DNA from: Heterotrichella gracilis | Lineage: Eukaryota; Sar; Xanthophyceae; Tribonematales; Xanthonemataceae | Assembly (NCBI GenBank): GCA_032358255.1 | Contig: JAULBX010026508.1 | Coordinates: 1 to 46,735, forward strand | Direction of reading: 5' to 3' | Length of the DNA: 46,735 nucleotides | In this document: piece by piece, positions 35,737 through 46,662 of the stretch | How positions within the stretch are numbered: the first letter of the stretch is position 1 | Layout of the letters: every line of letters starts with the position of its first letter | Translations under genes and position numbers: made by a program | The notes under the pieces: generated by a model | The model's database searches: none | The model's input: the letters and a program-made list of their open reading frames with translations, nothing else | Told to the model about the DNA's origin: nothing

Positions 35737-36237
35737 GCTGTCTCGAGCTCAGGGGTGGATCCCCAAGCCAAAGGGCAAAAGACAGTGGCATCTGGCACCG
35801 CAATGAAAGAAGATAAAACAACCTTGTTTTGCTGGGTGAAAACGGCTATGGGAAGGCACAAACTGGCAGGAACGGTGACAACCAGATGCGAGGCAAGTAC
35901 TACCTGCATGCATATACGAAGGGGCAACGACGCCGTGGTGATGTACTTGGTCAGTTATGGCTGTTAGATTGGGGTGGCCTGTTGCTTTGGGTTCGTTCGC
36001 ACAATGCATGTACCAGGGTTTTGTGTTAGCGAAAACCTACAGCGAGGAGGAACCCACTGCCAAAATGTGGAGGTGCATGTTGTGTAAAGGCAATGGAGGC
36101 CATCTTGCAGGGCGCCTTTTGCCAACTTGGTGTGCCAACACCAGGAGGATAGCCCTGGCCCATCAGGGTTTAGTAGCAGGTAGATACGGAGCCCTCCCGC
36201 TCCAGATATTGCAGAGGGGAAGTCCCTCTGATTCGCA
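35737..36237. other. Divergent intergenic region between ZC3H3-like and CSDE1-like genes
   Basis: About 500 bases between outward-facing starts, expected to be a shared promoter region. I see no TATA box or other recognisable element. Confidence 0.45.
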
Positions 36238-39200
36238 ATGGACCCAGCACCTACCTCAATGCCAGTACCCGTACCGATACACGAAGACACCACAGCAGCC
36301 GACAGTGCAGCTTTGGACTCTGTGGACGACGGGCCTTTGGAAACTCCAAGTGGGCTTGATGACGAAATCTCAGCCCTGAACTTACCATCACCAAAACAAA
36401 AAACAGAGGAACAAAAACAGCAAGACAGCGAGCATGATACCCAGCACAGCACAGTAGACAGTGCAGACGCCCAAGAGAGCTATGCACAAGGCGTGGTTGT
36501 GGCGCTGCGGGACTCCTTTGGATTCATCCAGTACGTTGCATGCATGCATGTTGGGTGCACTGTTACATGGATAAGCTGCTTTTCAGTGGGTTTGGGAAAC
36601 TTACTGCGCAACATTATATCTATGAACAGCGGATAAGGTGCTGACATGTGTGCATATAGGTGTATATAGGTGCTTACAAATGTTGGAGATGCATCATGTG
36701 GATGTGTCAACTGCAAGGGAAACTTGACATCACATGACACAACAGTGATGTCAAGTTTCCCTTGTAGTTGTCTGTGTGTCTGGCTGGGAACAATACACCT
36801 GTGAACAGCAGTGCCAATTCCACTGTGTCCACACCTCCTTGCCTGTGTTTCTCAGCTGTGATGACCAGCCCGAGCAGCTCTACTTCCACATCAGCGAGCT
36901 CAAGCTCCAAGGCCTGGACCGCACTGCCAGGCCCACCCTCACCGACTTTTTGAAGCTGGGCAGCTTTGTGCAGTTCCAGGTGGCCAAAAACTCCAAGAGG
37001 CAGCAGCGGCTGTGCGCCAAAGAGGCGAGTGGCAGCACACACACACGCACCTCCCACGCCATGGCATTACCTCACGGCGTCATCACTCCAACACCTATGG
37101 CATCACCCACCCAATCTGCACCACCCACCACCCACCCACCATCATCACCCACCGGCACCCTTGGCCCATGCCATCCATACGCACTGCAGCACACACCAAC
37201 TGCAATTCAAGCTCCAATCCTTTTGGTGTCGTTCTTGCAGCCGGGGCAGGTGACGCAGGAGCTGCCGCAGTTCATACACCCGTTTACTATATGTATTTAT
37301 ATCTATATCTTTAATGTTTGTAAAGGAGATATGCGTGTTCCCCATGCGTATGTACAGGCGTTTGCTGCTGCAGGTCTCCTCCTCCATAGGAAAACGATAA
37401 ACACCAGTATTATGCTTCAACAATTTTCGTAAGAAGGGATGTTTGTTATTCACGATACTATTTCCGCACGCGCGTAAGAAGGGATGTCTGTTCTTCATGG
37501 TGGATTTCCCCCGCGTGCGCACAGGTGTCGCTGCTGCAGCGGGAGCAGGTGTCCCAGGAGCTTCTGGACAGCACCCACAGGCAGTTCCAGGGCGCACCCC
37601 CGGGACTGGCCGATCCCCAGGAGCAGGGCTTCATCACCATAGTCAAGGAGACGATCGCGGTGGTCAGGTGGGGAGTAGGGACAAGGGTGGAGGGTTGCGA
37701 GCAGGCGCACCCCGTGGGCTGTAGGCTTTAGGGTTTAGAGCCTAGGTTGCAGGGCTTTATTACCATGGTCAAGGAGACGGTTGCGGTGGTCAGGTGGGGA
37801 TGCATGCCCTGTGCGTAGCCTATGGCTTGCTGTTATACTTCTTACAGGCAAGGTCGTATCCCTGTGCATTCCAACCAAAGCAAAACGGCTATGTTTCTGC
37901 AACAGTATATCAAGCAAATCTGACATCAACGAGGGCTACTTTTCAGGTTTCTCTGCCCCTACAAGGCTCATAGCCACCTGAGAGTATCCTGGTTCATGTC
38001 AAATTTGCTGATATACTGTACCAGCTGAAACCGCACCAGGTAGTAAAACTCCACGTCAGGGTTTTCAACACACCTCTGGACAAAGCCTAAGGCAGGGTTT
38101 CCTGACACACTTGCTAGACAAGTCTTGCTCGAACACTTCTAAACCGCGTTCTCTTTCCTTCCTCCCTCCAGATCAGCAGGCCAGGACTCTGAGTACACCA
38201 TCAGCCTCAAGGACCTAGGGTTTGACAAGGGTTTGCTGGCGGTGGGCGTCGAGGTTGGCTTTGATGTGGAGCCCACCCCTGGACAAAACAAGGACCGGGC
38301 GGTGCGCGTGCAGCTGCTGCCCAAGGGGACCATCGACGACCTGCGGCAACCAGGTGGGGAGGAAACCCTCATCCCGAAACGCGGAACCCTAAACCTTAAA
38401 CCCTACACCGCGCTGTAGGCTACCAAATGCTATTGCAGATCAGTGGCAACCAGATGATGGGGGAAGCCATGTAGCCTGTGAATAGCTGCCTGTGAACTGG
38501 TAATATTGGGGAGCATTGTCGCCATGCCCCCATGGCAATTGCGCTCAGAGTGGGGGCGCGCCACCTGGTGTGTGCTGATGCTGGTGCTGGTGCTGAAACT
38601 ACTGTATTTTTGGGGGCAATCTTGTGTTCTTATTGCACCAATAATAGCGGCAACCAGTGCTCCACCCCCTCCTCCCTCAGGCACGCTGGTCGGCAAGGTG
38701 GTGAAGCCCCCCCGGTGCCCCCGCGAGGACTGCGTAGAGGACGGGGTGATCATGTACCGAGACACGGCAAACGCAGAGTGCCACTGCGCGTTCGGTGCGT
38801 TCCAGCTGCCCCCTGGGGTTGCCCTGGGTGCGGGAGAGTACTGCTTGTTTGAGGTGGCAGCTTCACGCTTCACTGGCGCGAGGAGGGCTGTTGAGCTGCG
38901 GCCGCTGGCGGATGGGGGCCTGCCTCGCGAGCTGGGCAAGGTGCGGCAAATAGGGGTTGGATGGGTTGGAGTTGGGTGGGTTGCTTAGGCGGGGGACTAC
39001 TGGGTATGTTTTGAGTACTGGGTGCTGCCTGTTTGAGGTGCGCGCAAGCCGGTGCACGGTGCCATTGGCCAATGGCCAGCTCAAATGTCCACCGCGTGCT
39101 CACATGCGCCATCCCCGCCAGCAGGCGCCATCCCCAGGGCACTCGCATGCGCCGTTTGGGCATGCACGCCCCATCCTGGCCAGGAGGCCCCGTGGCCATT

Positions 39201-41120
39201 GCACCCACACCATCACCTCCCCTCTTTGCAGGTGTCCATCCTGAAGAAGCAGTTCGGTTTCATCAAGCCGGTGTCCCGCCCCAATGACCTCTTTTTCCAT
39301 TTCTCTGCTGTGATTGGAGCGGGGGCAGAGGGGCTGGCGCCTGGGGAGGACGTGCAGTTTGCCGTGGTCATGGACCCACAGACGGGCAAGACCAACGCAG
39401 TGCTGTACGTATAGGAGCCCCCAAACCCTAAACCTGAAACCCTAAATTTCAACTCCCCATGTCGGATCTAGCTGGCCTCACGCCTCCTGGAAATCCCCAG
39501 CACCAAGATTGTATGCCCTGCCCTGCCATGCTCACATGTTCCTGCATGCAGCGTGGAGCGTGCATCCCCTGGACCTGCAACCTTCAAGACCCTTTTTATA
39601 AAACCCTAGTGCAGGACCATGGGGCTAGCACCCAAAACCACCCTAAGCCCGGTGCTCATTAACAAAAGTTTCACCACTGACGCACCCCCCCTGCCGTGCA
39701 GCGTGGAGCGCGCTCCCCCCGGTTCCGCTGTCTTCGAGACCCTGTCGGAAACCCTACTGGAGGGTTATGTGCGCTGCCGCATGGTCCCCAGCAAGAGTTA
39801 TGGCGCCAGCATCTCTGGACTGGTGGAGGTGGCTGGTGCGGCGCCACCTGGCACCCCGCGCACCCTGCCCTTCAACCTTGGGGATCTGGCCGATGCCAAG
39901 ATGAACCCCCAAGTGGGCGACAGGGTCACATTCAGGGTAGCTACCGACCCCATGGTGAGCGGTTTGCTTGGGGGCTGGAATGGTGGCTGAACTAAATCGT
40001 GGGCACAAACGTGTTAATTGCGAGAGGTGGAGGTGGGTGGTGCGGCGCCGCATGGTACCGCCGCACCCTGCTCTTCATTTGGCTGGTGCCAAGATGAACT
40101 CCCAAGTGGGCGACAGGGTCAATTTTAGGGTAGCTACTGAACCCAAGGTGAGCATTTTAGTCGGTCTGGGAGGGTGATTGTATTAAAAGATCGGCACAAA
40201 CGTGTCGATTGCGGAATTCATAATGATGCGAAGGTGAAGGCGCAGGTCTTGGTTGAGCTGCAGTGGATCAAATGTGGTCCTCATCTGTCTCCTGGGGTAT
40301 CCATAGCGATGGTAGCGGAACACTATATGTCAATTTCTGAGCCAAGAAGGCGCATGTGTGTTGGCAACTTTACCCTAAACCCTAAGCAGCACGCACTGTG
40401 CACAGGCCGCCAAGGCTGCTGAGGGTCTGGATGGTGCTGCGCGCGCACTGGCGGGGCGGCGGGCGGTGCAGGTGGCCCCCGTGCGTTACCGGGGCACTGT
40501 CGCGGCTGTGCGGCCCTCCTTTGGCTTCATTGACTGCGCGCGCGAGGGCCGCCAGGACCGCATCTTCTACCACGCCACAGAGGTGCGAGGGGTTAGGGTT
40601 CAGTGGCCAGGGTTAAGGGTTAAGGGCTGGCAGGAGCGCATTTTCTACCACGCCATGGAGGTGTGTGTGTGTGGCGGTGGCGGTATTGGTGATGGTGGTG
40701 GTGGTGGTGGTGATGGTGGTGGTGGTTATGCAACTAATGGGAGGCTGTTTGTGTGCGTGCTGATTGTCGGGTGCGCCCCTCTTTTGCCAAAACTCCTGGG
40801 TTCATCGAGTGCGTCAATGAGGGCGGCAGGAGCTCATGATCAACTTTGCAATCCCCACCCTCTATCAACACCTCCCACCATCCCACCGTATGCTAGGTCC
40901 AGGACGGTACCCCGATGGCTGTGGGCGATCCGGTGGAGTTTGCAGTGCTCATCAACGCAAAGACCAAGGAGCCAAACGCCAAGCGCATCACCCGGCTGAG
41001 CCAGGGGGTACAACAGCAGCAGCCCTCTCAGCCCCTGCCGCAACCCTGCCAGCAGAACCAGCAAAAGCACCAGCAGCAGCAACACCAGCAGCAGCAACAC
41101 CAACACCAGCAGCAGTACCA

Positions 41121-41163
<43 letters not shown>

Positions 41164-41801
41164 GCGCGCAACCCCAGCCCCACTGTGCGGAGCCCCGGCC
41201 CCAACGCGCGCAAGCCCCCTCCCCAGGTGCGCCATGCCGGGTCCTAGTAAATGGCAGGGGAGCACGGGGATGGAACAGTTAGTGCTAAGTTTGAGTCCGA
41301 AATCGCACCCGGTGATGTATTGAAAATTCGATGCAGTTGTCCTGGCTGGAACATATAGGTTCATCTACTATTATACGTTCTGACTTCGCATTTCATATGT
41401 CATTATTCATTATATGTGTCATTTTTAATTTACTGTCTTTCTTGTCACAGGCGGAGGCCGTGGTGGAGGCCCGCCCAGCCCACATGAAGCTGACCGGGTG
41501 GGCCCAGGGCAGCCGCGCCACACACGGCATGCTCACCCCAAAGATGCCGGACGGCACCCGAGGGTTCAGCATGGGGCGGGGGACGGGCATGGCGCCAGCG
41601 ATGGGGGGTGGGGCCCCGCCCCGCGCCCCCGGGTCCCTGGCGGGGATGGTGGCGGGGATGGGGCTGGGGATGGGGGGGAGGACGGGGAGCGGGAGGCTGG
41701 ACCCTGGAGCGGCAGCGTTTGTGCCGCGGTCGCTTTCGGGGGGGATGCTGTCGCGCGCAAGCTCTTCGGCGTCGCTGGGGCTGCCCGATGTGCTGACGTA
41801 G
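36238..41801 (+). CDS. Multi-cold-shock-domain RNA-binding protein, CSDE1/UNR-like
   Basis: CSDE1 (UNR) is a cytoplasmic RNA-binding protein controlling translation and mRNA stability. Ten exons: 36238-36530, 36856-37024, 37525-37667, 38172-38353, 38681-38940, 39232-39404, 39702-39954, 40406-40582, 40897-41226, 41451-41801. They close at 777 codons (776 residues, near the family's usual size). RNP1-like cold-shock cores are seen as DSFGFIH...EQLYFHISEL (spanning exons 1-2), EQGFITIVKE, KQFGFIKP...NDLFFHFSAV, and RPSFGFIDC...DRIFYHATE. Other exons carry non-canonical CSD-like segments, as in UNR. Exon 9 holds a polyglutamine tract and exon 10 a Gly/Met-rich tail. The donor of exon 2 appears to be GC-type (GAG|GCGAGT). 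The intron before exon 4 is long, and a small extra exon there cannot be excluded. Its start is 0.5 kb from the divergent ZC3H3-like gene. Confidence 0.85.
36708..36770. repeat. Near-perfect 26-bp inverted repeat with 11-base loop in CSDE1-like intron 1
   Basis: Left arm 36708-36733 and right arm 36745-36770 are complementary at 25 of 26 positions. The core CAAGGGAAACTTGACATCAC pairs perfectly with GTGATGTCAAGTTTCCCTTG. The loop is ATGACACAACA. As RNA it would form a long, stable hairpin. It does not overlap the exons. Confidence 0.9.
37235..37800 (+). repeat. CSDE1-like exon 3 with 5' and 3' partial copies and an intron repeat
   Basis: Around the exon at 37525-37667: about 37241-37275 repeats its beginning (TTGCAG acceptor, then GGGCAGGTGACGCAGGAGCT for GAGCAGGTGTCCCAGGAGCT). 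About 37747-37797 repeats its end (CAGGGCTT.AT.ACCATGGTCAAGGAGACGGTTGCGGTGGTCAGGTGGGG), including the donor. CGTAAGAAGGGATGT is duplicated at 37428 and 37474 in the intron between. A GGCTTTAGGGTTTAGAG heptamer tract separates the exon from its 3' copy. Confidence 0.75.
39013..39065 (+). pseudogene. Partial copy of CSDE1-like exon 5
   Basis: GAGTACTGGGTGCTGCCTGTTTGAGGTG at 39013 resembles GAGTACTGCTTGTTTGAGGTG at 38836 in exon 38681-38940, and the CGCAAGCCGGTGCACGGTGCC block following it is a weaker match to the exon. Confidence 0.55.
39543..39590 (+). pseudogene. Partial copy of the start of CSDE1-like exon 7 with acceptor
   Basis: GCAGCGTGGAGCGTGCATCCCC at 39548 repeats GCAGCGTGGAGCGCGCTCCCCC at 39698, including the splice acceptor. 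TTCAAGACCCT at 39582 matches TTCGAGACCCT of the exon. AAAACCCTAG and CCTAAACC heptamers flank it. Confidence 0.7.
40018..40150 (+). pseudogene. Copy of the 3' half of CSDE1-like exon 7 with donor
   Basis: GGTGGAGGTGGGTGGTGCGGCGCC, then GCCAAGATGAACTCCCAAGTGGGCGACAGGGTCA and GGTAGCTACTGAACCCAAGGTGAGC, follow the order of exon 39702-39954 with deletions that break the frame. The GTGAGC donor is kept. Spacing is about 190 bp. Confidence 0.8.
40612..40850 (+). pseudogene. Two copies of the 3' part of CSDE1-like exon 8
   Basis: GCATTTTCTACCACGCCATGGAGGTG at 40638 repeats GCATCTTCTACCACGCCACAGAGGTG at 40560, donor included. About 40785-40845 (CTTTTGCCAAAACTCCTGGGTTCATCGAGTGCG, then AGGGCGGCAGGAGCTCATGATC) resembles the codons for SFGFIDCAREGRQDRI. 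GGGTTAAGGGTTAAGGG lies between the exon and the first copy; a GGT microsatellite (40677-40727) lies between the two copies. Confidence 0.7.
41050..41162 (+). repeat. CAG/CAA polyglutamine tract in CSDE1-like exon 9
   Basis: A run of CAG with some CAA, CAC and TAC codons encodes a Gln-rich region with His interruptions, ending in 14 consecutive glutamines. Confidence 0.95.
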
Positions 41802-43079
41802 GGTTTTCTCCTTAACCCTAACTGCGTATTTGGTGACGCAGTGGTGCGGGTGTAGTCTTTTTGTGGGCGGTTTGGATTGGTGGCGTGGTCGGGAATGGGG
41901 AACTGGACCTACCCGGGCAAGACCCTTTGTGCTGCCGTACAAGCACGGCAAGGCAGCTGTGTGCGCTATCGAGGGGCTGTTGTCACGCTCAAGCTGGTGC
42001 TGGTGGGTAGCTTGACGATGTGGGGAGGCGCCAGTGTGCGGCGCGCTGGTGCGTGCAGGGTGCAAGGGGAGTGTGGTCATGGGTAGCGATGGTACCCTAG
42101 TGCTCGGTAGGTGACAAACATGCTGCACTATGCTACCATCGTCAACTAGGGCCACGCTCCCCATGCGCCCTGCAGTGTGCACCTGGTAGCGTGGGAGGTG
42201 TGGGCGGGGTGTGTCATCATGAGTGTATTTCATGTGCGAGGGCTGCGCAGGTTCAAACGAGGCGCAAAGGAAAGGAAAGGGATTGCGCCTCAGGCAATCC
42301 TTGTTGTTATACACACATCATTTCGGGGAATTTTCAGTTGCGTGGACAAAGCACTCTGTGAGACAGATATGCGCAGTATCACAATTTCTGCAGGTGTGGG
42401 TGCTGCGGTCTTTCAGAAAGTTTTTCTATTTGAGACACAGTATTGAAGTGCTGTCAATTATATAGCAATGGATGGCTCCATTTTTTCAAGCCGCCACAAG
42501 GCTTTGGTATGGAATTGCTTGCAAAACCGTGTTTTCAGTTGGTGAGATCTATTGACGGCCGAGTTTGACGTTGCAACAGAACAGTTACTGCAATTTTGCA
42601 GACTCGCAGAGTGGATTGACAGTGCCACAAAGACACCGATAACTAGCCTAGGGATGCACACTGCAGTGCACTGTGCCACATGGCATGTAACCATGCTTTC
42701 AAGTTGAATGTCAGATGGGCAAGCCTTGCTATTAAAGTCAAATTGGTAGTAAATCTAGAACTTCTCGAAGGGGAAAAAACAGTATGATAGTACCCATCTT
42801 TGTCCCAAATAGTGCTTGAAAACTGCTGGTGAAACATCGCCAATATCGTGTTCGCCGACGGTACAAATGGTATTGGTGCGTGTATCAACTTCAAACACCG
42901 CAAGGCTTCAGTCAGGACCATTCTGAAAAATTGGAGTCATGCATGTGCCACAGCGGCCGTGAAGCCACACCAACAGTCCCCCTCTACTGAGATCCTGCAT
43001 CAAGCAATGCATGCCGTGCCTCCAGACATGCTTGCACACTGGCGGCCAGCTACAAACGTTCTGCGCAATCAGGCAGTCA
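41802..43079. other. Convergent intergenic region between CSDE1-like and F-box genes
   Basis: About 1.3 kb. An imperfect inverted repeat surrounds GCGATGGTACCCTAGTG (42087) and CACTATGCTACCATCG (42125). From about 42770 the sequence is the 3' flank of the F-box gene, and parts of it recur near 45880-46090. No further gene is recognised. Confidence 0.45.
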
Positions 43080-44735
43080 TCACTGCCAAGCATCATCTGG
43101 ATGGTCAGGGCGAGGCGCCTGGTCATGCAGCCACTTGATACACTCTATGTACTCCTCCCATGCTCCTGCCGTCTCCCTGCAGACCATAAACAAAACAAAT
43201 GATATACGAATAAATAATAAACAAATAATGATCTACACAAAAGAAACAAATGCCTATGCATGCGACAGGCCAGGCCAGTGGTAACATAAATATAAAAGTG
43301 TTAAACTGCGCCACACAACTAATCGTTGAACAAAAGGATTTGTCGAGGACGAGAACGTAGCAAAAGACAAGGTCAATGCCCACTACCTCCCCTACCTGAA
43401 ATCCACCTCCGCTTCTTGCGTCACCACCAGCCGCGCCTCCTCATTGATAGTCATGCTGTAGCTGCCAAATCTGCCCTTGATGGTGATCCCCTTGCCAAAC
43501 AGCGCTGACAAGGCATAGCCATCGCTGCCCCTCCGTTGGCTGTCCCCAGTGTCCTCAATGCTGTACCCCTCTGGCCACTTGTACCAATACTTCACCTCCA
43601 GCTTGTCCTTGATGGGCAGCTGTAGGTGCACATGCATGTAGGGATCCACCTTGAGCGATGTGAGGTGGGGCATGGCGGGCAGCTCCAACCTCTCCCCTTG
43701 TTCATGGGCATACACCAGCACCTCCAGCAGCGGCGTGCCTGACAGCATTTGTGTCATCCCCTCAATGTGCGCTCCAGTGATGTCCAGGGATATCACATGC
43801 TTGAGCTGGGCCAGAGAAGGGCCCAAGCTAAGGTATTGTTCCGGGTCGTCCTCCAAGAAGATGGCAACGGAGCGCAACGACAGGGGCAGGCAATCCTGGG
43901 GGATGTCCAGCACAGATGTGCACTCGTCGTTGCCAATTTTCAGGGAAGTGAGCGAAGTCATCTGGTGCATGCTGCCTTCAATGTCGACCGGTATGTTGTA
44001 GCTCCCTTCCCACCACACCTCCAGCTCCTTCAGCCCCGGCAAGCATGAGGCCATCAAGCTGCAGTAGCCTGATGGGAGCCCTGCTCCAAGTTCCAGCCTG
44101 GTGAGGTGAGGCAGGAGGGGCAGTGCTGGCGCGCATGGCTGTTGCTCGTGTTCTATGCATACTGTAACAAGGAGGGACCCCAGATTGACTAGTGCCGTCA
44201 GCTGTGCCAGAGAGTGCTGGGTCATCTGCTGAGGATCACAGTCCACCAGGTCCAGTTGAGTGAGGCTAGTCAGTCTGCACACGCTGGCCAACAGCTGACC
44301 TGCTGCGGGGTCACAGAAGGGCAGTCCCTGCAAGCACTGGACGTTTCCAAGGCAGCCAAGCACCCGCTGCCAGCCTGCCGCGTCGTGCGTGAGCACAGCT
44401 CCAAATGTGTGGCCGCATCTTCCGAACAAGTTCAGGTCTTGTGTGGCCGCCAGCCTGGGCAGCAACCACTGCAGGAACGCGTTGCGGTTGGCTGATCCCA
44501 ATGGATTATACCCACTTCCTGCAAGTGCCGACAGCTGAACCCTGCTCCACGCCTCGCTTGGGCCGGACAGGGCTGCCCACCAGCGCTTGCACACCAGCTG
44601 CAAATGAAGTAAGCAATATGGTCCTTTCAAGGCTGAATTTGAGCCTGTGCTCCTTTCCACCTGGCTGAATATGTGCTCCAGCACCTCATTGGGCAGGCTG
44701 TGGATGGTCACATCCCCCGAATGACCCGACGCCAT
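43080..44735 (-). CDS. F-box protein with leucine-rich repeats
   Basis: F-box proteins are substrate adaptors of SCF ubiquitin ligases. Exons 44735-43396 and 43176-43080 join in phase (AG|G) to 478 residues. Residues about 10-65 form an F-box (IHSLPNEVLEHIFSQV, then LVCKRWWAALSG and W at its end). Residues about 130-370 are irregular leucine-rich repeats (LTSLTQLDLVDCD, LPHLTRLELGAG, LPGLKELEVWW, MTSLTSLKIGND). The region after that is a mixed alpha/beta end. The C-terminal exon encodes ETAGAWEEYIECIKWLHDQA. If the intron is ignored, the frame stops immediately after DFR, so a naive one-exon model would miss the last 31 residues. The presence of the same two-exon end in the neighbouring copy supports this intron. 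The substrate is unknown. Confidence 0.85.
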
Positions 44736-46099
44736 TGTAGCGCACGGCAGCAGGCAAAGAGGGATCGTGCTTAGGAGGAGCTCAACAGCTGGCCTCCTCT
44801 AAGAAACGGTGGGTCCTCCTGCAGGCGTGGGGTTCTGTAAGTGTAATGGATGAGGTACACACTGTTCTGAGCGCAAGGTGATGGTCAGAATGCACCCTAC
44901 CAGCAAAATGCAGGCAAGGTAATATGAACCTCAGGCACTTCAGGTTTTTTTACACAACTTCCAGCGACGATACAACCCGCTGCCAGCACCACAAAGAACA
45001 CTTCAACCCTTTACGCAGCTGAGCCAGTCACTGTGAGACCTACATGCATGCATGCATATATACGTCAGATCCAGTCTACACTCCACAGTCGTTCATCGAC
45101 ACCAACGACAGCGTGGAGGTATTTTGCAATCAAAGCAATATCAATAGCAGACGTATCAGGCGCGTCAAAGCTGTGCCACCTGTAATGGGTCGTTGGCACT
45201 CGACTGCCAGCACCAGATTACAGAAGACATTCTTTTTTGAAAACTGTGGAAATTGGATCACTCGACTTCACTGTCTTAACCCCTTCCCTGTGCAGATCCT
45301 ACTGTGCTGTGATCAACAACGCCTTGGAAAGCAAACACTTGTCTGCAAAGGTGGTTTGCCCTGTGTTCTGTATCAGAAACTGTCGAGTGCTTACACGCTA
45401 AGGCTTCCAGCGTCAGCACATGCGCAAGCCAGACTAGAGCAGACTACAACATTAGTAGGCCTTTTTGTCCGAGATACTGACAATACAATTTAAGTTTAAA
45501 TTGCTGGTGAAATGGTCCAGATTTGATATTGCTGTATATGGTATTTCTGGCCAAGGACGCCAGCAACAGAGAGATCGTCACATGCCCAAGCCAAACCCTG
45601 TAGTGCCAACAACTGGGGGTGGTGTTGCTGGGTATTTTGATGTTACTGGGGCCCCCCGGGGTAACATGAAACACCGAAACACACTGAGCCCAATATTGAA
45701 AATGCTGTCATCGTTCCGAATCTGAACAGAAGTGTGATGTGCTGAACAATTATATAGGTGGATGTACACCCCTCCAGAGAAAATATTGCAAATGAGGCAT
45801 GGAAATAAGAGTATGCAATGAAACGACGGTATCACTTGGCAAAAGCATATGTTGCTGTGGCAAGGGGTGTCACAATGCTTTGATAGTACCGGCAATGCAG
45901 CCGACGGTAAGTCAATTCTAATAAGAAGAAACAAAGTCTTGGAACAAGTGGTCCCCAATGCATTGCCAGAATATCTGATTCAACCTGATGCAAAATCCAT
46001 GCATGTGCTGTGAAGCCACACCAAGAAAACCTGCCACAACTTGAGACATGCCTGCACACTGGCGGCCAGCTACAAACGTTCTGCTCAACAAGGCAGTCA
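44736..46099. other. Spacer upstream of the F-box gene, partly duplicated 3' flank of its copy
   Basis: The first part should hold the F-box promoter; GCATGCATGCATGCATATATACG (45041-45063) is a simple CATG repeat. From about 45880 the sequence begins to resemble the 3' flank of the F-box gene. In 45070-45800 I recognise nothing; open frames there have no domain. Confidence 0.4.
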
Positions 46100-46662
46100 T
46101 CACTGCTCAGCATCATCTGGATGGTCAGGGCGAGGCGCCTGGGCATGCAGCCACTTGATACACTCCATGTATTCCTCCCATGCCCCCAGTGTCTCCCTGT
46201 AACCCATAAATGAAACAAATGAGATACAAACAAGTAATGAAGCACAAAGGTGTTATTGTAATTAAACAACTAATACTCAACACATAAGAAACGAATGCAT
46301 ACACACAATGACAGCACAAGACAGTGTTAGCCATAAATGTAAAAAATGACAAACATAAATAAATAAACAGACAACATGCAACCAGTCGAACAAATGGATT
46401 GGTTGGGGACCAGTAGTTTGCAGAAGACACCCCTACCTAAAATCCATCTCTGTTTCTTGCGTCACCACCAGCCGCGCCTCCTCACTGATAGGCATGCTGT
46501 AGCTGCCATACTGGCCCTTGATGGTGATCCCCTGGCCACACAAGGCTGACATTGGATAGTTACCACTGCCCCTCCGTTGGCCATCCCCAGCGTCTTCAAC
46601 GCTGAACCCCTCTGGCCAAGTGTACCGATTAATTACCTCCAACTTGTCGTTGATGGGCTGTC
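46100..46662 (-). pseudogene. Truncated paralogue of the F-box gene 3' end
   Basis: Two exon pieces match the F-box gene: about 46662-46437 (PINDKLEV, WPEGFSVEDAGD, GQRRGSG, GITIKGQYGSYSM, EEARLVVTQE) and 46196-46100 (ETLGAWEEYMECIKWLHAQA). They have the same exon end phase, the same intron position and an intact stop codon. Homology to the larger first exon stops abruptly upstream of 46662 and is replaced by unrelated sequence with AACCCTAG and CCCTAAAG heptamers (46706-46735). Without the F-box and LRRs it is most likely non-functional, although its remaining frame is intact and it might be the end of a different gene continuing past the right edge. Confidence 0.75.

Noticed and set aside
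37959..37989. Extra CSDE1-like exon reading RFLCPYKAHSHL after a TTTTCAG acceptor
   Set aside because: The acceptor fits the phase, but no donor restores the phase of the next exon; direct joining 37667 to 38172 works without it. Not fully excluded.
41608..41796. Gly/Trp-rich alternative frame over CSDE1-like exon 10
   Set aside because: Shadow frame of a GC-rich exon; the chosen frame is the one that continues the phase from exon 9 and ends at a stop.
43392..44735. Single-exon F-box gene of 447 residues
   Set aside because: The stop is created by reading into an intron (AG|GTAGGG); a second exon with the matching phase and a homologous copy at 46196-46100 shows the true end.
45044..45493. 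149-codon open frame upstream of the F-box copy
   Set aside because: No recognisable domain, no coding-like exon structure, AT-rich surroundings.
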